In this document: positions 59,119 through 64,000 of the stretch, piece after piece
How the letters are laid out: the number at the start of each line of letters is the position of its first letter
Position numbering within the stretch: position 1 is the stretch's first letter
Assembly (NCBI RefSeq): GCF_014652695.1
Contig: NZ_BMZH01000009.1
Location: 334 to 64,333 of the forward strand
Reading direction: 5' to 3'
Source of the DNA: Algimonas arctica
GTDB taxonomy: Bacteria > Pseudomonadota > Alphaproteobacteria > Caulobacterales > Maricaulaceae
DNA length: 64,000 bases
The notes under the pieces: model-generated
Database searches by the model: none
The model's input: only the letters and a program-made list of their open reading frames with translations
Told to the model about the DNA's origin: nothing
Program-made: the position numbers and the translations under genes

Positions 59119-59526
59119 TTAGAGAGTGGACGGAAGAAGCTGACACGCGACCTCAGGGGGGATGACGAGGACGGGCGCATCGGCAATCTCGCCTTGTGGC
59201 ACAAGCCGGCAAATGGGCTCACCCTCATACATTTCCACGAGCTCGAGCTTAAATGTCACATCCGGCACCGGAATAGGTCGCCCGGACACGTGGCCGCGAC
59301 CGCGATCAACGGCGCGTAGCTTATCGCTGCGGGTGAGTGCATCAATATCGACGATATAGTCCGGCCCGATGACGTCGCGCACATAGGTGCGGATCATATC
59401 GCGGGTGGCACTATCAGGCGTGTCGCGAAGGGTTGCCCCATAGACGGCGGATTGCGGTGTCTGCGCATAGGTCGCGCAGCCCGTCATCAATCCGGCGCAA
59501 GCCAAAATACTGACCGAGCGGATCAT
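59119..59526 (-). CDS. Hypothetical lipoprotein
   Basis: A 135-residue protein with a lipoprotein signal (SILACAGLMTGCATYAQTP, lipobox MTGC). The mature part contains DMIRTYVRDVIGPDYIVDIDALTRSDKLRAVDRGRG and two further cysteines (PICRLV, EVACQLL). No family recognised. It overlaps the S41 protease start by 4 nt, so it is likely co-expressed with it. Confidence 0.75.
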   Translation of the reverse strand: MIRSVSILACAGLMTGCATYAQTPQSAVYGATLRDTPDSATRDMIRTYVRDVIGPDYIVDIDALTRSDKLRAVDRGRGHVSGRPIPVPDVTFKLELVEMYEGEPICRLVPQGEIADAPVLVIPPEVACQLLPSTL

Positions 59527-61151
59527 GGCTGATTATCCTCTGCCGTTTCCCCGAGCGTCGCCGCGATTTCGAGGGCGCGGATGCGCGGATCATTGCGAAG
59601 ATCAAGCGCCGGGTCGGCGTTGATTTGGGCCGCTAGATCCTGCGCGGTTTTCGTCGAGACAGAGGTCGGAGTCGGGCAAACCCCGTTCGATGCATAAGCA
59701 ATCGCGGTCGATAACATCGTTTCAGTGGGATCCCCGAGGAGCTTGGTGAAATCATCGCTGACGGGGCATCCCGGCATGACGTCACCCAGAGTACCAACGG
59801 GCTGCGCCGGCGCGAAACCATCCGCATAATCGCCAAAGTTCTTGTTGTTCACGCCGCGAAATTGGATCGTGAAATAGGTCGTGCCGCAATTATCTGTGGC
59901 ATAAAATCCGTAAGGTTTGCCGCAGGTTTGTCCGCCGATTTGGATGACTTCGACATCAATGCCGCGCAATCCGTTAATGACGGCTTCTGACGCGGAACAG
60001 GACCGCGACGTGGTAAGAACGAAGACACGGGGTTTGGACACGGTTGGCGCTTGGCGCGAACTTGGCACTGTAAAGCCGACACCTGTATTATAAAACGGAG
60101 TTGGACTAATTTGCTGGCCCGTGACGGGGTTTGTGCCGCCTGATTTATCATTGAATTGGAGTGTTTCAAAATTCAATCCGCTCGTCCGGCTGGGCCCGGC
60201 GACCATGTAGGACAGTTGCGAGGCGATGGCGAGCAAGCCCCCGCCATTATAGCGCAGATCGAGGACAAGATCGTCGATATTGGCGGTCTGTAATTGTTCG
60301 AAGGCCTCAAACAACGCCAGCTCTGCCGTTCGCGGTGAAAATGTGGTGAAATGCACGTAGCCATACGTTCGGCCATTTTGATCGAATGTGCTGACGGCAT
60401 TAACGGGCGCTTGCGTGACAGTCGCTGAGGTGAGGGAGATCGTCGCATGGGAGCCGTCGAGGCGCTCAATGCCAAATGAATGAGTTTCGCTGGCCGTAGT
60501 CGGGAACAAGCCTGCATTGAGCGTGTCCGTATCAGACCCATTGATCGCATCGACGCCGTCAACGCTGAGGATTTTCACGCCGCGTGTGAGGCCCGCCTGT
60601 GAGGCCGGTGAGTTGGGCTCGATATAGGCGACCCGAATGTCGCGCGGCGGGCTCGAGGTCACGAGCGCAAATTGTGCGCCATAACCGGAGCTGCTGCCGG
60701 ATGTGGTGATATCAAGCCATTCCGCGCTGTCATAGGTGAAATGAAACCGGTCCCGCGCATTGCCCGACGCCGTGGTCGCCGTGGTTTTCAACTCATCGAA
60801 ATAGTTGAGTTTGTTGGAAAACCCATTGGGATTGCGGTCCGTGATTTCATTATACCACAGATAGGTCTCGTTCGACCATGAGCGCAGCCAAAACAGTTCA
60901 TCAGACAGCGTGCCAGCGACGTCCGAGAAGGCGTTGCCATTGGCATCTGACCCAGATCGCGGTGCGGCGCATTCATTCTTAAATTGTGAGGCGGGTGAGA
61001 ACTGACCCTGTGTCCATGTATTGCCAGAGGGTTGGGGGGTAGGTTGTTGGGAAATCGGGGATGTCGAAGAACTCCCACTCCCGCCGCAGGCGGCCAGAAA
61101 AGCCGCAGTGGTTAGACAGGTTCCAGCGCGTAAAATCCAAGTTTTCGCCAT
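59523..61151 (-). CDS. S41-family (C-terminal processing) peptidase lipoprotein
   Basis: A 542-residue protein with a lipoprotein signal (TCLTTAAFLAACGGSG, lipobox LAAC) and a Ser/Pro-rich linker. Next come an N-terminal helical region (ELFWLRSWSNETYLWYNEI), a PDZ domain (VAYIEPNSPASQAGLTRGVKILSVDGVDA) and the S41 core with DDLVLDLRYNGGGLLAIASQLSYMVAG. The nucleophile Ser lies in TSRSCSASEAVINGLRG and Lys in QTCGKPYG. The ATG at 61151 gives a proper signal peptide; upstream starts are in the 5' region. It probably processes periplasmic proteins. Confidence 0.88.
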   Translation of the reverse strand: MAKTWILRAGTCLTTAAFLAACGGSGSSSTSPISQQPTPQPSGNTWTQGQFSPASQFKNECAAPRSGSDANGNAFSDVAGTLSDELFWLRSWSNETYLWYNEITDRNPNGFSNKLNYFDELKTTATTASGNARDRFHFTYDSAEWLDITTSGSSSGYGAQFALVTSSPPRDIRVAYIEPNSPASQAGLTRGVKILSVDGVDAINGSDTDTLNAGLFPTTASETHSFGIERLDGSHATISLTSATVTQAPVNAVSTFDQNGRTYGYVHFTTFSPRTAELALFEAFEQLQTANIDDLVLDLRYNGGGLLAIASQLSYMVAGPSRTSGLNFETLQFNDKSGGTNPVTGQQISPTPFYNTGVGFTVPSSRQAPTVSKPRVFVLTTSRSCSASEAVINGLRGIDVEVIQIGGQTCGKPYGFYATDNCGTTYFTIQFRGVNNKNFGDYADGFAPAQPVGTLGDVMPGCPVSDDFTKLLGDPTETMLSTAIAYASNGVCPTPTSVSTKTAQDLAAQINADPALDLRNDPRIRALEIAATLGETAEDNQP

Positions 61152-61202
61152 GTGTCTGTCTCCAAGCTTAGTCATTATAACCGAAGTGAGTTTCGCACAA
61201 AA

Positions 61203-61226
61203 AAACCCCCGCGCAAGCGGGGGTTT
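61203..61226 (-). terminator. Intrinsic terminator of carD
   Basis: On the minus strand, AACCCCCGC pairs with GCGGGGGTT around TTGC and is followed by TTTTTG. It lies 36 nt past the carD stop and precedes the S41 gene start. Confidence 0.85.
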
Positions 61227-61261
61227 CATCACAGTTTCAGGATGAGGGTAAGCTGAACGGT

Positions 61262-61876
61262 TTACGCCGCGGCTTCATTCTCACCATTGTCATTATCTTC
61301 TTCTTCCGCTTCGGCCGCTTCCGCAGCCTTGGCCGCTTGGCGGGTCCGCGCTTTTGTCAATGTGTCGAGGATGTCATCCATCGCATTGTCGCGCGGGCTT
61401 TTACGGATGGCCGCGACTTCACGAACCATACGATCAAGCGCCCGCTCATAGAGCTGACGCTCAGAGTAGGACTGCTCGGGTTGGGCTTCGGTCCGGTGCA
61501 AATCGCGAACGACCTCAGAGACGAGGATCAAATCGCCGCTATTGATCTTGGCTTCATATTCCTGTGCGCGACGCGACCACATGGTGCGTTTCACACGGGC
61601 GCGGCCCTTGAGGGTCGTGAAGGCGTCTTTGAGAATAAGGTCATTAGACAGCGCGCGCATGCCGGAGTTGCCAGCTTTTGTCGTCGGAACGCGCAGGGTC
61701 ATTTTATCCTGCTCAAATTTCACCACATAAACTTCGATGTCAAAGCCCGCGATAACTTCTTGCTCGATACCAATCACTTCACCAACGCCGTGCGCGGGAT
61801 AGATGATGTGTTGGCCGACCTTGAAGGACACGTTTTTGATCTTTTTCTTGGAACTGGATCTCTTCTTCGTAGCCAT
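61262..61876 (-). CDS. carD: CarD family transcription factor
   Basis: A 204-residue protein. The basic N-terminus (MATKKRSSSKKK) precedes the CarD RNA-polymerase-interaction domain (VSFKVGQHIIYPAHGVGEVIGIEQEVIAGFDIEVYVVKFEQDKMTLRVPTTKAGNSGMR), a helical DNA-binding domain (TMWSRRAQEYEAKINSGDLILVSEVVRDLH) and an acidic Ala/Glu tail. CarD stabilises open promoter complexes. The frame extends to 61918, but the ATG at 61876 is typical of the family. Confidence 0.94.
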   Translation of the reverse strand: MATKKRSSSKKKIKNVSFKVGQHIIYPAHGVGEVIGIEQEVIAGFDIEVYVVKFEQDKMTLRVPTTKAGNSGMRALSNDLILKDAFTTLKGRARVKRTMWSRRAQEYEAKINSGDLILVSEVVRDLHRTEAQPEQSYSERQLYERALDRMVREVAAIRKSPRDNAMDDILDTLTKARTRQAAKAAEAAEAEEEDNDNGENEAAA

Positions 61877-62100
61877 AAAGAGGATGCTTTCTTGTGGGTC
61901 CGGTGGCCAAAGGCACACAAAAGGACCGTGTTACAATCAAAAATAACGGCGCGAGCCTCCCGCCCAAGACAATCGGAGAGAGACGCTCAACGCCGTGTAT
62001 GAAAACAGTATAACACAAATTTCCAACAAAAGCGACTCAACGGGCTGTAACAGTTTGAAGGGCATTATCGGCTTAGCTTTTTCGCGGCTTTTGCTTTATA

Positions 62101-62607
62101 ATGTTTTTCAACGGGTCACGAGACCCTTTCGCTAGGCATCATCCTCTGTCACCACATATATCTTGCACAATTCGTCAGGCAGTCCGCGAGGATTTGACCG
62201 CTTTATACCAGCTGGAAGAGCGTTGTTTTTCCGGGGATCGGATGTCCAGACGCAGTCTTGCCCATCATATTGCCAGCCCAAGGGCTATTGTCTCCGTCGC
62301 GGTGGATGCCGAGCATTCTGATATTGCCGCCTACATCCTGATGTTAAGTCATGCGCAGCGCCGGGATGATCGACTTTATAGTTTGGCCGTTGCGCCCACC
62401 CATCGCGGTCGTGGATTGGCGGGCCAGCTTCTACAAGAGTGCGAGCGCTTATCCCATGCGCCGAACCTCTATCTGGAAGTCAGAACGGATAATGATACGG
62501 CTATCGCCCTTTACCAGCGTCTTGGGTTTCGTGAAACTGCGCGCCGAAAGTCCTATTATCAAGACGGCATGGACGCGCTTGTGATGATAAAGAGCAAGTC
62601 CCAATGA
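62101..62607 (+). CDS. GNAT-family N-acetyltransferase (RimI-like)
   Basis: A 168-residue GNAT: RQAVREDLTALYQLEERCFSGDRMSRRSLAHHI, the acetyl-CoA pyrophosphate loop in LAVAPTHRGRGLAGQLLQECERL, and LEVRTDNDTAIALYQRLGFRETARRKSYYQDGMDALVMIK. It resembles the ribosomal-protein/peptide N-acetyltransferase RimI. It overlaps the ATP-grasp gene by 4 nt, so the two act together. Confidence 0.88.
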   Translation: MFFNGSRDPFARHHPLSPHISCTIRQAVREDLTALYQLEERCFSGDRMSRRSLAHHIASPRAIVSVAVDAEHSDIAAYILMLSHAQRRDDRLYSLAVAPTHRGRGLAGQLLQECERLSHAPNLYLEVRTDNDTAIALYQRLGFRETARRKSYYQDGMDALVMIKSKSQ

Positions 62608-64000
62608 GCCAGACAAGGTCAACAGTGTCATCGCTGCCCCCCGTGACCCAAATTATCATTGTCGATCGTGTTCAAGGGATCATCGCGGCGCAACCGGGCC
62701 GCCTGATCCTCACACCCGCAGAGTATATTGCTGGAAAATATGCGCAGAACCATACGCTTGATAAGCGTCAGCGCACGATTAACCTCTGTAATGGCTACGG
62801 TTATCTTAGCACCGGCTACTATTGCTCACTGCTCGCCGATGCGCGTGGGCAGCGCTGCACACCCGCCGTGACCGATGTGATCCACGCGCAATGGAAACGA
62901 CTGCACAGCGCTCGTTTTGCCGAGCTGACGAAAATTCTAAATGAGCCTGAGGCGCGCGCGGCCCTGAACGGGGCGGATCATCTGGATGTGTGGTTCGGGC
63001 GCGCCGAAACCTTGGTGCTTGACCCGTTCACGCGCAAAGCGTTCGATCTATTTCGTCTACCGGCCATGCGGATTGGGTTCACCCAATCGCCGTCCGGCCC
63101 AATCGTGTCTTCTGTGCGGGTGATGCCCTTGCAGGAGATTGCTGACAGGCACGCGGAGACGGCCTTTAACGTGGCATTGGATGAGTTTTCTGGCTCCGCT
63201 TGGTCCGAAAATATGCGGGCCAAACCGGAACGCTACTGGCTGGCCATTCTACATGATCCGGACGCCGAAGATGCCCCGTCCAATGCCGAGGCTCTGGAGA
63301 ATTTCATTCGTGTCGGACGCGACAAGGGCGTTTATGTTGAGCTGATCACGCGCGCCAGTGCGGACTCGCTCCTTGAATTTGATGCGCTGTTTATTCGGGA
63401 GACAACGGCCGTCAATGATCACACCTATCGTTTGGCAGAAAAGGCCGAGCGCGAAGGCTTGATCGTGATTGACGATCCGGCGTCAATCCGGCGGTGTTGC
63501 AACAAAGTCTATTTGCATGAAGCCTTTCTCGCGCATGATATTCCAACGCCGCCGAGCGAGTTCCTCTACAAGCGGGAGCGCCAATTGCCTCAACTGGGTC
63601 TGGATGATTTCCCGCTGGTACTGAAAGTGCCGGACGGGTCTTTTTCGCGCGGGGTTTACAAGGTTAACTCGCAAGCCGAGTTTGAGGATCGCTGTGCGCA
63701 GATGTTCAAGACGACTGAGATTGTCTTAAAGCAGACTTTCATGCCGTCCGATTATGACTGGCGGATCGTGCTGCTAGGCGGCACGCCGCTTCTTGCCTGT
63801 CGCTACCACATGGCAAGAGGACATTGGCAGATATTGAACCATGCCATTGTAACGCCTCAAAACGCAGTCGAAAATGCGGATGATGGATCATTTGGTCCCG
63901 TCGATTGTGTGCCACTAGACGACGTACCGCCTGCTATATTGGACGCGGCGCAACGCGCCGCCGGTCTAATCGGGGACGGGCTATACGGGGTTGATTTGAA
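62604..64000 (+). CDS. RimK-family ATP-grasp ligase with N-terminal RimK-like domain, truncated by window end
   Basis: The open frame continues past the right edge (about 465 residues visible). The N-terminal part (about 15-160) is the RimK-like ATP-grasp N-terminal domain: QIIIVDRVQGII, INLCNGYGYLSTGYYCSLLADARGQRC. The ATP-grasp core follows: FDALFIRETTAVNDHTYRLAEKAEREGLIVIDDPASIRRCCNKVYLHE, LVLKVPDGSFSRGVYKV and PSDYDWRIVLLGGTPLLACRYHM. Such proteins form peptide or amide bonds with glutamate-type substrates. The pairing with GNAT is common in proteobacteria; the product is unknown. Confidence 0.88.
   Translation, partial: MSQTRSTVSSLPPVTQIIIVDRVQGIIAAQPGRLILTPAEYIAGKYAQNHTLDKRQRTINLCNGYGYLSTGYYCSLLADARGQRCTPAVTDVIHAQWKRLHSARFAELTKILNEPEARAALNGADHLDVWFGRAETLVLDPFTRKAFDLFRLPAMRIGFTQSPSGPIVSSVRVMPLQEIADRHAETAFNVALDEFSGSAWSENMRAKPERYWLAILHDPDAEDAPSNAEALENFIRVGRDKGVYVELITRASADSLLEFDALFIRETTAVNDHTYRLAEKAEREGLIVIDDPASIRRCCNKVYLHEAFLAHDIPTPPSEFLYKRERQLPQLGLDDFPLVLKVPDGSFSRGVYKVNSQAEFEDRCAQMFKTTEIVLKQTFMPSDYDWRIVLLGGTPLLACRYHMARGHWQILNHAIVTPQNAVENADDGSFGPVDCVPLDDVPPAILDAAQRAAGLIGDGLYGVDL

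Overview
The window looks like a chromosomal segment of a marine-type alphaproteobacterium, most likely near Maricaulales/Hyphomonadaceae in the wider Caulobacterales. This rests on gene content and order seen here: BkdR beside a branched-chain 2-oxoacid dehydrogenase operon, a tandem glycine riboswitch ahead of a split gcvPA/gcvPB cluster, an MJ0042 zinc-ribbon protein divergent from ftsE, CarD, a PhaZ/phasin/PhaD cluster, and tRNA-linked islands. No rRNA, CRISPR array or replication origin was seen. Assignments come from motif and family recognition by eye; no database search was possible.

Layout. 1-4385 is an accessory strip: an AT-rich gene encoding an HNH nuclease with a stub of an SMC/AAA-type ATPase, an orphan 3' half of tRNA-Thr(TGT), and a three-gene serine-recombinase module (DUF3489, DUF2924, recombinase) followed by four short hairpins and an intact tRNA(CAT). 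4.6-12.5 kb is core: bkdA1-bkdA2-bkdB with divergent bkdR, a VOC protein, a NADAR N-glycosidase and uvrB. 13.2-20.2 kb holds thrS and envelope-polysaccharide genes (O-antigen ligase-like, two GT2 enzymes, a GT39 enzyme). 20.2-33.4 kb holds an EAL protein with a degenerate GGDEF domain, chorismate mutase plus TyrA, ydcF-ftsX-ftsE, the MJ0042 protein, a YVTN propeller lipoprotein, rnhA, ispH and argS. 33.7-38.8 kb is the glycine cleavage operon, with two unannotated-looking tiny membrane/soluble ORFs between gcvH and gcvPA.

38.99-40.2 kb is a 1.2-kb gene-poor stretch dense in potential RNA structure: a candidate small RNA ending in a strong intrinsic terminator, two three-way-junction-like folds, and a perfect 13-bp inverted repeat just before phaZ. 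40.2-50.7 kb carries phaZ, a PhaF-type phasin, a PhaD-type TetR regulator, a secreted Pro/Arg/Thr-rich protein, an acyl-CoA synthetase, a DUF924 protein, an HSL-family esterase, a GST, SelO, YceI and cytochrome b561.

50751-58208 is a precisely bounded 7.4-kb integrative element in tRNA-Arg(CCT). It has 50-bp direct repeats, a tyrosine integrase beside the intact tRNA, clustered GTGGGGACC repeats at both ends (likely integrase arm sites), an AlpA-like putative excisionase at the far end, a degenerate HNH_3 protein, a TadG-like surface or pilus protein as cargo, several small proteins, and IS3 and IS66 remnants. 58.3-64 kb returns to core: an SNase-like protein, two lipoproteins (one an S41 protease), CarD, and a GNAT plus RimK-type ATP-grasp pair, the last cut by the window end.

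The strongest candidates for something undescribed are the structured gene-free region ahead of phaZ, the compact tRNA-Arg element with TadG-like cargo and paired arm sites, the broken HNH-ATPase gene at the left edge, and the two small ORFs inside the gcv operon.
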